NCBI GenBank assembly: GCA_023446735.1
Contig: JAEXPQ010000229.1
Location: forward strand, 1-14,952
Length of the DNA stretch: 14,952 nt
Origin: Verrucomicrobiota bacterium
GTDB taxonomy: Bacteria > Verrucomicrobiota > Verrucomicrobiia > Opitutales > Opitutaceae
Direction: 5' to 3'
This document shows positions 1 to 6,940 of this stretch, one piece after another. The number at the start of each line of letters is the position of its first letter. Position 1 is the first letter of the stretch. A program made the position numbers and the translations under genes. A model generated the notes under the pieces. It was given only the letters and a program-made list of their open reading frames with translations. It was not told the origin of the DNA and made no database searches.

Positions 1-1412
1 GCGCGGGACCGCGGGAGGAGCCGCGGCGCCACGAGGGATCCGCCCACAGCGACTCGCCCCGCGGCGGGCGCGGCGGACGCTCTGGTGGCGGCCACGGCGG
101 CGGACCGGGGGGCGGGCGTTCGCGCGACCGCGGTCCGGCTCCGCGTCGCGACTACGCGGAGGAGCATGCGGCGCCGCTGGTGGATCTGCCGCCGTTGCCG
201 GAGATCGATGCCGAGCACGCATTTTTCAAGCTGGGGCTGCGCAAGGAGGTCGTCGCCGCGGTGGCCGAGAAGGGCTACACCGAACCGACTCCGATCCAGT
301 CGCGCGCGATTCCGCTGATTCTGAGCGGCCGCGATCTGATCGGCACCGCGCAGACGGGCACCGGCAAGACCGCCGCGTTCGCGCTCCCGATCCTGCACAA
401 GCTCGGCGGCCATGGTCGCTGCCGCTGCCTCATCCTCGAGCCCACGCGCGAGCTCGCGCTGCAGGTCGAGGAGGCGTTTCGCAATTACGGCAAATTCACC
501 GGCCTGCGCGTGGCGGTCATCTACGGTGGCGTGGGTTACGGCAAGCAGCGTGAGGAGGTCCAGCGCGGGGTCGATGTGATCGTCGCCACGCCCGGTCGCC
601 TGCTCGACCTGCTGGGCGACGGCACGGTGCAGTTGCAGAACCTCGAGGTGCTCGTACTCGACGAGGTGGACCGCATGCTCGACATGGGCTTCCTGCCCGA
701 TGTGCGCCGCATCATCCGCCACGTGCCGGCGCAGCGGCAGACCCTGCTCTTCAGCGCCACCCTCCCGCCCGAGATCCAGGGGCTGGCGCAATCGGTGCTC
801 ACCAATCCGGAGACGATCGAGATCGGCATCCGCAGCTCGCCGGCCGAGACGGTCGACCACGCCTTCTATCCGGTCGTGGCGTCGCAGAAGTTTGAACTCC
901 TCTCGACGCTGCTCGAGCGCACCGAATACAAGAGCGTGATCGTCTTCACGCGCACGAAGATCGGCGCCGACAAGATCGCACATCGCCTCCACGCCCTCGG
1001 GCTGAAGAGCGGCGTCATGCACTCCGACCGTTCGCAGCGGGAGCGCACCGAAGCGCTGGACGGCTTCAAGAGCGGCAAGTTCCAGATGCTCGTCGCCACC
1101 GACCTCGCCGCCCGCGGCCTGGATATCCGCGGCGTCTCGCATGTCATCAACTACGACATGCCCGAGAATCCCGAGGACTATGTACACCGCATCGGGCGCA
1201 CGGGCCGCGCGAACAACGAGGGCGACGCCTACACGCTCATGACCGAGGAGGACATCCGCAATGCCCGCGCGATCGAGCGGATGATCGGCCGTCCCGTTCC
1301 GCGCCGGAAGATCGAGAATTTCAACTACATGTACTCCGCGCTCTTCGAGGAGCGCGAGAAGGCCGAGGCGGCGCCGAAGGTGGTCAGCCGCCTCTCGCGC
1401 GGCCGCCGCTGA
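1..1412 (+). CDS. DEAD-box RNA helicase, RhlE-like, 5' end outside the window
   Basis: This is an ATP-dependent RNA helicase of the kind that remodels RNA duplexes in the cytoplasm (ribosome assembly, mRNA decay). The frame is open from base 3 with no stop, so the gene probably begins before the window; the first in-window start is GTG at 180. Numbering from that GTG: Q motif GYTEPTPIQ (32-40), motif I AQTGTGKT (57-64), Ia PTREL (88-92), TPGR (137-140), motif II DEVD (161-164), SAT (192-194), motif V ATDLAARGLDI (about 306), motif VI HRIGRTGRA (about 336). Both RecA-like lobes are complete. Motif II reads DEVD where the family normally has DEAD. The stretch before 180 encodes a Gly/Arg-rich segment (RGGRGG-like, bases 60-137), followed by a short acidic linker. 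RhlE-type helicases often carry basic RG-rich tails at the C-terminus; here the C-terminus is short. A terminator follows the stop codon. Confidence 0.93.
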   Translation, partial: AGPREEPRRHEGSAHSDSPRGGRGGRSGGGHGGGPGGGRSRDRGPAPRRDYAEEHAAPLVDLPPLPEIDAEHAFFKLGLRKEVVAAVAEKGYTEPTPIQSRAIPLILSGRDLIGTAQTGTGKTAAFALPILHKLGGHGRCRCLILEPTRELALQVEEAFRNYGKFTGLRVAVIYGGVGYGKQREEVQRGVDVIVATPGRLLDLLGDGTVQLQNLEVLVLDEVDRMLDMGFLPDVRRIIRHVPAQRQTLLFSATLPPEIQGLAQSVLTNPETIEIGIRSSPAETVDHAFYPVVASQKFELLSTLLERTEYKSVIVFTRTKIGADKIAHRLHALGLKSGVMHSDRSQRERTEALDGFKSGKFQMLVATDLAARGLDIRGVSHVINYDMPENPEDYVHRIGRTGRANNEGDAYTLMTEEDIRNARAIERMIGRPVPRRKIENFNYMYSALFEEREKAEAAPKVVSRLSRGRR

Positions 1413-1456
1413 TCGGTTGCCGCGGGGCGCACGGCCCGCGCGATCTCCGGAAATAG

Positions 1457-1492
1457 CTCGGGCGCCGCGACAAGCACGGCGCCCGAGGTTTT
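1457..1492 (+). terminator. Rho-independent terminator of the DEAD-box helicase gene
   Basis: A perfect 11-bp inverted repeat, CTCGGGCGCCG (1457-1467) and CGGCGCCCGAG (1477-1487), is separated by a 9-nt loop and followed by GTTTT. It begins 45 bp after the helicase stop codon. The T run is short but the stem is very strong. On the minus strand the stem is followed by CTATTT, so it may also stop transcription coming from the convergent gene that ends at 1566. Confidence 0.8.
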
Positions 1493-1565
1493 GACCCAAA
1501 TACGACCCGGCGTGGGACTGCGGTTGCCCGCGCCGGTTCCGGGGAAAGTGCGCCCTCCCGCGCCA

Positions 1566-2009
1566 TCATGGCGCCTCGGGCGGGGGCGGCGGGGCGCCGT
1601 CGGGACCGCCGCGGCGGCCCGGCCCCTGGGGGCGGAGTTCGGCGAACTTCTTCTGCTGCTCCGGCGTGAGCACGGCGAGGATCTCCGCGCGGTCGGCCTC
1701 ACGGGCCGCCCGCATCGCCTCGCGGCGCTCGTCGCCGGTCAGGCCGGACTCGGAGATCTTTTTCATCGCTTCGGCCTGTGCGGCGAAGAGGGTGCGCAGC
1801 TGGGTCTGTTGTTCGGCGGAGAGCCCGAGCGCCTCGGTGAGGTGCGCGAGGCGACGCTCCGGATCGAAGCGCCCACCGGGACCGCCGGGGCCGCCATGCG
1901 GGGGCGGAGGGGGCGGGGCGGAGTCGTCGGCGTGGGCGGGGAGGCCGAGGGCGAGCGCGCACCCGGCGGCGAGCGCGAGAAGGGAGAGACGGCGAGGGAG
2001 TTTCTTCAT
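1566..2009 (-). CDS. Exported Spy/CpxP-like LTxxQ protein
   Basis: A 147-residue protein with a clear signal peptide: MKKLPRR, then a hydrophobic core, then cleavage probably after AHA at residue 27. The mature part begins with a proline and Gly-rich linker (about 30-46), then a helical, charged core (about 50-125). That core has LTEALGLSAEQQTQL and LTPEQQKKF, two copies of the LTxxQ-like pattern seen in the periplasmic chaperone/metal-stress family of Spy, CpxP and related proteins. The C-terminus is again Gly/Pro-rich. Family members bind unfolded proteins or sense envelope stress, but this one's role is not shown by context. The start at 2009 is chosen because the signal peptide begins there. 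No Shine-Dalgarno is visible; the leader is pyrimidine-rich (TCACTCCCTCTCTCCACC). The stop codon forms the 3-nt loop of a perfect 6-bp stem (1560-1574). The gene is divergent from the glycosidase across 99 bp. Confidence 0.82.
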   Translation of the reverse strand: MKKLPRRLSLLALAAGCALALGLPAHADDSAPPPPPPHGGPGGPGGRFDPERRLAHLTEALGLSAEQQTQLRTLFAAQAEAMKKISESGLTGDERREAMRAAREADRAEILAVLTPEQQKKFAELRPQGPGRRGGPDGAPPPPPEAP

Positions 2010-2108
2010 GGTGGAGAGAGGGAGTGATGCGAACGGGCTAACTGACGCCCGGTGTGGGACGCGGTTACGGCTCGCCGCCGCGCGGACGGGCGCTTTCCTC
2101 CCGCAATT

Positions 2109-3722
2109 ATGCCCCTTCGCATCGCCATGATCGGGGCCGGCTCCATCGGGTTCACCCGCCGGCTCCTGCAGGACATTCTCGCCGTGCCGGAACTTGCCGA
2201 CACGACGTTCGCGCTGACGGATATCTCCAAGCGCAACCTCGACATGGTCGCGAAGCTCTGCGCGCGCGACATCGCCGCCAACAAGCTGCCGGCGAAAATC
2301 GAGGCGACGACCGACCGGCGTCGCGCCATCGCGGATGCCGATTTCATCATCTGCATGATCCGGCAGGGCGGGTTGGAGGCGTTCCGCACGGACGTCGAGA
2401 TTCCGCTCAAATACGGCGTCGACCAGTGCGTGGGTGACACGATCTGCGCCGGCGGCCTGATGTACGCGCAGCGCACGATCCCGGCGCTGCTGGATTTCTG
2501 CCGCGACATCCGCGAGGTCGCCAAGCCCGGCGCGCTGTTCCTCAACTACTCGAACCCGATGGCGATGAACACGCTCGCCTGCGAGAAGTACGGCCAGGTG
2601 CCGACGCTCGGGCTCTGCCACGGCGTGCAGGGTGCGCATTGCCAGATCGCGTGGGCGGTCGAGCGCTGGGCGAAGCGCGAGGGGATCCTGCCGAAGGATT
2701 ACGTTTCGCCGAACTTCACGCCGTTCACGCTCTGGGGCGCCGAGGGCGCGGAGAAGATCGGCCTGAGTCGCCACGAAGTGGATGCGACCGCCGCCGGCCT
2801 CAACCACCAGACGTGGTTCGTGAAGGTCGCCTTTCGCGGGCACGACATGGTGCCGCTCCTGCCGAAGATCATGCGCGAGATCCCGCATCTGGCGAAGGCG
2901 GAGAAGGTGCGTCTCGATGTGCTCGACCGCTTCGGCTACTACTCGACCGAGTCGAACGGCCATCTCAGCGAGTACCTTCCCTGGTACCGCAAGCGCACCG
3001 AGGAGATTGCGCAGTGGATCGACCCGTCGTTCTGGATCCACGGCGAGACCGGCGGCTACCTGCGCGTGTGCACCGAGGCGCGCGACTGGTTCCGCACCGA
3101 CTACCCGAACTGGATGCGCGAGGAGCCGCCGAAGATCGGACCGCAGAACCGCTCCGAGGAGCACGGCTCGTGGATCATCGAGTCGCTTGTCACCGGGCGG
3201 CCGTACCGTGGCCACTTCAACGTGATCAACCGCGGCCACATCCCGAATCTCCCCGACGGCTGCTGCATCGAGATTCCCGGCTACGTCGACCGCAACGGCG
3301 TGCAGATGCCCGTGGTCGGCCCGTTGCCGGCCGCCTGCGCGGCGACGTGCTCTGTATCCGCCAATGTGCAGCTCATGGGCATGGAGGCCGCGGTGCACGG
3401 CGACGTGACGCTGCTCAAGCAGGCGATGCTGCACGACCCGCTCGTCGGTGCCGTCTGCAATCCCGAGGAAGTCTGGCAGATGACCGACGAGATGCTCGTC
3501 GCCGGCGCGAAGTGGTTGCCTCAGTACAAGGCGGCCATCCCGGCGGCGAAGAAGCGTCTCGCCGACCACGTGAAGCGCGGCACCCGCGTGAAGCTGCGCG
3601 ACACGCAGGGCGCGGTGCGGCTGCACACGAAAACCGTGGCCGAGATGGCGCAGAATGTCGCCGCCGCCCGCGCGAACGCCGGCGCCGCCGACAAGGGCGG
3701 CCTGACCAAGCCGACGGAGTAG
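2109..3722 (+). CDS. Family 4 glycoside hydrolase, MelA-like alpha-galactosidase
   Basis: A 537-residue cytoplasmic enzyme. GH4 enzymes cleave glycosides by an oxidation-elimination route using NAD+ and a divalent metal, usually Mn2+. Visible features: N-terminal Rossmann motif GAGSIGFT (9-16); VGDTICAGGL (108-117); NYSNPM (146-151); GLCHG with the expected metal-ligand Cys170; AGLNHQTWF with the expected metal-ligand His233; FGYYSTESNGHLSEYLPW (275-292); and NRGHIPNLPDG (374-384). These patterns resemble MelA alpha-galactosidases more than the 6-phospho-glycosidases of GH4, but substrate cannot be settled by eye. It is longer than typical members (about 430-480 residues), with extra sequence in the 290-370 region and an alanine-rich C-terminus. 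Start ATG 2109 puts the Rossmann strand at the N-terminus; a GTG at 2052 would add 19 unconvincing residues. There is no Shine-Dalgarno, only a TTTCCTCCCGC tract. No sugar transporter or regulator lies nearby. Confidence 0.9.
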   Translation: MPLRIAMIGAGSIGFTRRLLQDILAVPELADTTFALTDISKRNLDMVAKLCARDIAANKLPAKIEATTDRRRAIADADFIICMIRQGGLEAFRTDVEIPLKYGVDQCVGDTICAGGLMYAQRTIPALLDFCRDIREVAKPGALFLNYSNPMAMNTLACEKYGQVPTLGLCHGVQGAHCQIAWAVERWAKREGILPKDYVSPNFTPFTLWGAEGAEKIGLSRHEVDATAAGLNHQTWFVKVAFRGHDMVPLLPKIMREIPHLAKAEKVRLDVLDRFGYYSTESNGHLSEYLPWYRKRTEEIAQWIDPSFWIHGETGGYLRVCTEARDWFRTDYPNWMREEPPKIGPQNRSEEHGSWIIESLVTGRPYRGHFNVINRGHIPNLPDGCCIEIPGYVDRNGVQMPVVGPLPAACAATCSVSANVQLMGMEAAVHGDVTLLKQAMLHDPLVGAVCNPEEVWQMTDEMLVAGAKWLPQYKAAIPAAKKRLADHVKRGTRVKLRDTQGAVRLHTKTVAEMAQNVAAARANAGAADKGGLTKPTE

Positions 3723-3760
3723 GGCCTGCCCATCAGTCCGCGCCCGATGCGGCTCTCCCC

Positions 3761-3805
3761 TTGACAATCTAGGGGAGGGATGCTCTTTCCTAGATAAACT
3801 AGGAG
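3761..3805 (+). promoter_or_regulatory. PadR promoter with CTAG operator boxes and Shine-Dalgarno
   Basis: A perfect -35 hexamer TTGACA lies at 3761-3766. With a 17-nt spacer it is followed by TGC-TCTTTC (3781-3789), a weak hexamer behind an extended -10 TG; AT-rich TAGATAAACT (3791-3800) is an alternative -10 zone. ATCTAGG (3767-3773) and CCTAGAT (3789-3795) form a perfect 7-bp inverted repeat with centres 22 bp apart. A third box, ACTAGG (3798-3803), repeats the first. AGGAG at 3801-3805 is a good Shine-Dalgarno 8 nt before the PadR ATG and overlaps the third box. PadR proteins usually repress their own promoters, so this is probably an autoregulatory operator. The -35 is seen directly; its use and the operator role are inferred. 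Confidence 0.7.
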
Positions 3806-3813
3806 AGACCACC

Positions 3814-4149
3814 ATGGGCAAAGACGAGAAGACCGATTTGCTGCAGGGCACGCTGGACATGCTGATCCTGCGCGCGCTGCAGCTCGAACCGATGCACGGC
3901 TTCGGCATCTCCGGGCGCATCCGGCAGATGTCCGACGAGGTGCTGCAGGTGGAGCAGGGTTCGCTCTACCCGGCGCTCTACCGGCTGGAGGACCAGGGCT
4001 GGATCAAGTCGGAGTGGGGCGTTTCCGAGAACAACCGGAAAGCGAAGTTCTACTCGCTCACCGCCTCGGGCCGGAAGCAGCTCGCAGCCGAGACCGAGAA
4101 CTGGGCGAGGCTCTCCGCGGCGATCAACCTGGTGCTGAAGGCGACCTGA
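3814..4149 (+). CDS. PadR-family transcriptional regulator (permease-linked type)
   Basis: A 111-residue winged-helix DNA-binding protein, a normal length for short PadR regulators. The N-terminal LLQGTLDMLILRAL (9-22), then MHGFGISGRI (28-37), VEQGSLYPALYRLEDQGWI (47-65) and ENNRKAKFYSLTASGRKQL (70-88) are the hallmark segments of the subgroup encoded beside orphan MacB-like permeases (TIGRFAM's acidobacterial PadR family). The last helix (about 93-108) is the likely dimerisation element. It has the best Shine-Dalgarno in the window and sits behind a CTAG-box operator, which suggests autoregulation. The permease starts 32 nt downstream on the same strand, so the two are probably co-transcribed and the regulator likely controls permease expression. 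The inducer is unknown. Confidence 0.92.
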   Translation: MGKDEKTDLLQGTLDMLILRALQLEPMHGFGISGRIRQMSDEVLQVEQGSLYPALYRLEDQGWIKSEWGVSENNRKAKFYSLTASGRKQLAAETENWARLSAAINLVLKAT

Positions 4150-4156
4150 GGAACTG

Positions 4157-4184
4157 CGGATTTCGGAATGCGGATTGCGGAATG
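4157..4184 (+). repeat. Four-copy heptanucleotide repeat CGGAWTK, copy 1
   Basis: Four consecutive 7-nt units: CGGATTT (4157-4163), CGGAATG (4164-4170), CGGATTG (4171-4177) and CGGAATG (4178-4184). They fill nearly the whole PadR-permease gap. The last three bases of unit 4 are the likely permease start codon. The same kind of array occurs at 14504-14531. A 15-base stretch, GCGGATTGCGGAATG, is identical in the two places (4170-4184 and 14503-14517). Confidence 0.85.
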
Positions 4185-6803
4185 AGAATGCTGCGACAGA
4201 TCCTGTTTCGGTTCGGCTCGCTCTTCGGGCGCGGCCGGCGGGAACGCGAGATGCAGGAGGAGATGGCGGCGCATCTGGAGATGCAGGAGCAGGCCAACCG
4301 TGCCCGCGGCATGGATGCCGAGGAGGCGCGCTACGCGGCGCTGCGGCAGTTCGGCGGCGTGGCGCAGGTGCAGGAACGCTGCCGCGAGCAGCGCGGGTGG
4401 GCGTGGCTGGAGTCGTTGGGCCGCGACTTGCGGGTGGCGTTGCGCTCGCTCGGGCGTGCCCCTGGTTTTGCTGCCGTCGTGGTGCTGACGCTCGCGCTCG
4501 GGATCGGGGCCAACACCGCGGTGTTCTGCGTGCTGAATGCGGTGTTGTCGCGCCGGGCTGGTTGCGTGGATCCCGAGCGGGTCGTGGTCGTGCATGGTTC
4601 GACACCGAACTTCCCTGGCGGAAACCTCTCGGTGCCGGACTACCTCGATTATCGCGCGCAGATGCGTTCCGTGGCGGAGCTGGCCGCCCATCGCAGCGAT
4701 GAGTCGAATCTCACGGGCCGGGGCGAACCGCGATCGATCGGTTTTACGCGGGCGACCGCCAACTACTTCGCGGTGTACGGGGTCCGGCCCGTCCTCGGAC
4801 GGGTATTTGGCGAGGACGAGGACCGAAGCGGGGCCGAGGGCGTCGCGGTGTTGAGCCATGGGCTGTGGCAGCAGGTCTTCGGCGGGCGGGACGAGGCGCT
4901 GGGCCAGCATCTGATGATCGGCGGCGCGGCGTATACGGTGATCGGCGTGATGCCTGCGGAGTTTACGGAGGTGGCGACCGAGCAGGTCTGGGTGCCGATG
5001 GCGTTCACGGATGAGGAGCGGAGCGCCAATGCGCGTGGATCGCGGGGGTATTCGGTCATCGGCCGACTCGCGCCGGGGGCGACGGTGGCGACGGCCGGGG
5101 CGGAGTTTGGCGCGTTGGCAAGCCGCCTCCAGACGCAGTATCCCGACTTCAATGGCACATGGGGCGTGCGGGTGGTGGGCTTGCTGGACGATTCGTTCCG
5201 GGAGTTGCGGCCGTTGCTGTGGATCCTCCTGGGCGCGGTGGCGTGCGTCCTGGCGATCGTCTGCGCGAACATCGCCAATCTCGTGCTGGCGCGGTCGAGT
5301 GCTCGGATGGCCGAGATGGCGGTGCGGGCCTCGTTGGGGGCGAGCCGCGGGCGGATCGCGCAGCAGTTCCTGGTGGAAGGGTTGGTGCTGGCCGTGGCGG
5401 GCGGTGTGCTCGGATTTGTGTTCTTGCATTGGGGCGTGGCAGGGCTGCTTCGACTGCTTCCGGGGGGCTGGAACGCCGATGTGCGAATCGATGGCTGGGT
5501 GCTGGCGTTTGCCGGCGGGGTCTCCGTGATGACCGGGCTGGTGTTCGGTCTCGTCCCATTGAGCGTGGGTGTCCGGAGCGACCTCTACGCGGAGTTCAAA
5601 CGCTGCACGCGTGGCGCGAGCGGCGGAGGCCGCCTTCGGCTGGGGCGGTGGCTGGTTGCCGCCGAGATCGCGTTGGCGTTTGTGTTGTTGTACGGGGCCG
5701 GTTTGTTGGCCAGCACCCTGCGCACGCTGGCGGCGGTCGATCTCGGGTTTGATCCGGCGAACTCGAGCCGGATCGTCCTCAACCTTCCGGAGGTCCGTTA
5801 CGGAGAGCATGAGCAGCGCGTTGTATTCGTCCGTCAACTGGTCGAGCATCTCGCGGCGCTGCCGGGTGTGACCGCGGCGGGCGCGACGCAGTGTGTGCCC
5901 ATCTCGGGCAACTGGTCGGTCAGTTTCTCGGTCGCCGGTCGGCCCAACCCGCCCGGTGCGAAGCCGTCGACTTGTTTCTACGCGGGCACGCCCGGGTTTT
6001 TCCCGGCGCTGGGGGTCACCCTTCAGCGAGGGCGGGCGTTCTCGGAGCACGACGACGAGCGCGGCGCTCCGGTGGCGATCGTGAACGAGAGTTTTGCCCG
6101 TCGGGTTTTCCCGGGGGAGGATCCGCTCGGCCGCCGGATCTGGCTCCAGAACGGGCCCGAGAAATTCGCCGAGATTGTCGGGGTTGTCTCCGATGTGCGG
6201 CAGGGCGGACCGGCGCAACCCAGCCTGCCGCAAACCTACCAGCCGCTGGCACAGTGGTCGTGCCCGATGGTGAACGTGATCGTGCGGACGGCGCCGGGCG
6301 TCGAGCTGTCGGAGGCGCTGCTGCGGGCGCAGGTGTACGCGGTGGACCCGGACCAGCCGGTCGCGTTCGTCGAACCGATGACGCAACTCGTCGGCTCCAC
6401 GGTGGCGCGGCAGCGTGCTGCGGTGCAACTCGTCGGCGTCTTCTCCGCGGTGGCGTTGGGGATCGCGGTGCTCGGGATCTACGGAGTCACGGCCTACACG
6501 GTGGCGCGGCGGACCCGGGAGTTCGGGGTGCGCTTGGCGCTGGGGGCGAGCCCTGGCGGGTTGGTGCGTGGTGTCTTGGCCGGGCATGGCCGTTGGATCC
6601 TGCTGGGTCTTGGCGCTGGGCTGCTGGTGGCGCTTGGCGCGGCTCACGCCCTGCGCTCGCTCCTCCACGGAACGACGGTCTTCGACGGCCCGGTGCTCGC
6701 GGCGATCATTGCGTGCTTCGGGAGTGTCGCGCTGGTGGCCTGTTGGTTGCCGGCACGCCGGGCGGCGCGCGTCGACCCGACGGAGACGCTGCGGGCGGAA
6801 TAG
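4182..6803 (+). CDS. ADOP-type permease: MacB-like periplasmic domains with FtsX domains, no ATPase
   Basis: An 873-residue inner-membrane protein of the 'duplicated orphan permease' family, related to the membrane subunit of MacB-type ABC exporters but with no ATP-binding domain. An N-terminal cytoplasmic helix (about 15-75, rich in Glu/Arg, ending in ARYAALRQFGG) is typical of the family. TM1 is at about 95-121 (GFAAVVVLTLALGIGANTAV), followed by a periplasmic domain. The first FtsX domain is at about 343-463, with the coupling segment EMAVRASLGASRGRI. A further TM lies at 488-511, then a second periplasmic domain. The second FtsX domain is at about 747-860, with the matching segment EFGVRLALGASPGGL, ending WLPARRAARVDPTETLRAE. 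Such proteins probably act with an ATPase encoded elsewhere; the substrate is unknown. Start ATG 4182 comes from a heptad repeat and lacks a Shine-Dalgarno; ATG 4188 is equally possible. Transcription is probably shared with the PadR gene. Confidence 0.9.
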   Translation: MRMLRQILFRFGSLFGRGRREREMQEEMAAHLEMQEQANRARGMDAEEARYAALRQFGGVAQVQERCREQRGWAWLESLGRDLRVALRSLGRAPGFAAVVVLTLALGIGANTAVFCVLNAVLSRRAGCVDPERVVVVHGSTPNFPGGNLSVPDYLDYRAQMRSVAELAAHRSDESNLTGRGEPRSIGFTRATANYFAVYGVRPVLGRVFGEDEDRSGAEGVAVLSHGLWQQVFGGRDEALGQHLMIGGAAYTVIGVMPAEFTEVATEQVWVPMAFTDEERSANARGSRGYSVIGRLAPGATVATAGAEFGALASRLQTQYPDFNGTWGVRVVGLLDDSFRELRPLLWILLGAVACVLAIVCANIANLVLARSSARMAEMAVRASLGASRGRIAQQFLVEGLVLAVAGGVLGFVFLHWGVAGLLRLLPGGWNADVRIDGWVLAFAGGVSVMTGLVFGLVPLSVGVRSDLYAEFKRCTRGASGGGRLRLGRWLVAAEIALAFVLLYGAGLLASTLRTLAAVDLGFDPANSSRIVLNLPEVRYGEHEQRVVFVRQLVEHLAALPGVTAAGATQCVPISGNWSVSFSVAGRPNPPGAKPSTCFYAGTPGFFPALGVTLQRGRAFSEHDDERGAPVAIVNESFARRVFPGEDPLGRRIWLQNGPEKFAEIVGVVSDVRQGGPAQPSLPQTYQPLAQWSCPMVNVIVRTAPGVELSEALLRAQVYAVDPDQPVAFVEPMTQLVGSTVARQRAAVQLVGVFSAVALGIAVLGIYGVTAYTVARRTREFGVRLALGASPGGLVRGVLAGHGRWILLGLGAGLLVALGAAHALRSLLHGTTVFDGPVLAAIIACFGSVALVACWLPARRAARVDPTETLRAE

Positions 6804-6868
6804 CGGGCGGCGGGCTGCCGAGGGCTGGTTGCCGGTCGGGGCGAAAGGGGTGGCGTGCCACGACCCGC

Positions 6869-6895
6869 TTAAGGAAAACGCCCCAGGGCCGATAC
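6869..6895 (+). promoter_or_regulatory. Candidate sigma-28 (FliA-type) promoter of the chemoreceptor gene
   Basis: The -10 box GCCGATAC (6888-6895) matches 7 of 8 bases of the FliA consensus GCCGATAA. Upstream, TTAAGGAA (6869-6876) matches 4 of 8 bases of the -35 consensus TAAAGTTT, at the canonical 11-nt spacing. The start would fall near 6902, giving a leader of about 40 nt before ATG 6941. Chemoreceptor genes are classic FliA targets, which makes the position meaningful. An imperfect palindrome GTGGCGTGCCAC (6850-6861) lies just upstream. Promoter use is inferred. Confidence 0.55.
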
Positions 6896-6940
6896 CCCCT
6901 GCGCCCTCTGTCCCACACCGGCGGGCGACTCCCCCCTACT

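Noticed and set aside
1566..3920. A 784-codon open frame on the minus strand covering the glycosidase and PadR genes
   Set aside because: Only its last 147 codons (from 2009) form a plausible protein with a signal peptide. The rest is antisense to a strongly recognisable GH4 enzyme and is Arg/His/Ala-rich without motifs, as expected in GC-rich DNA.
4050..6668. An 872-codon minus-strand open frame opposite the permease
   Set aside because: Shadow of the permease gene; rich in Arg, His and Gln with no hydrophobic or motif structure.
5891..6940. A 350-codon N-terminal extension of the chemoreceptor frame overlapping the permease gene
   Set aside because: The receptor's TM1 follows directly after ATG 6941; the upstream frame is a low-complexity shadow of the permease.
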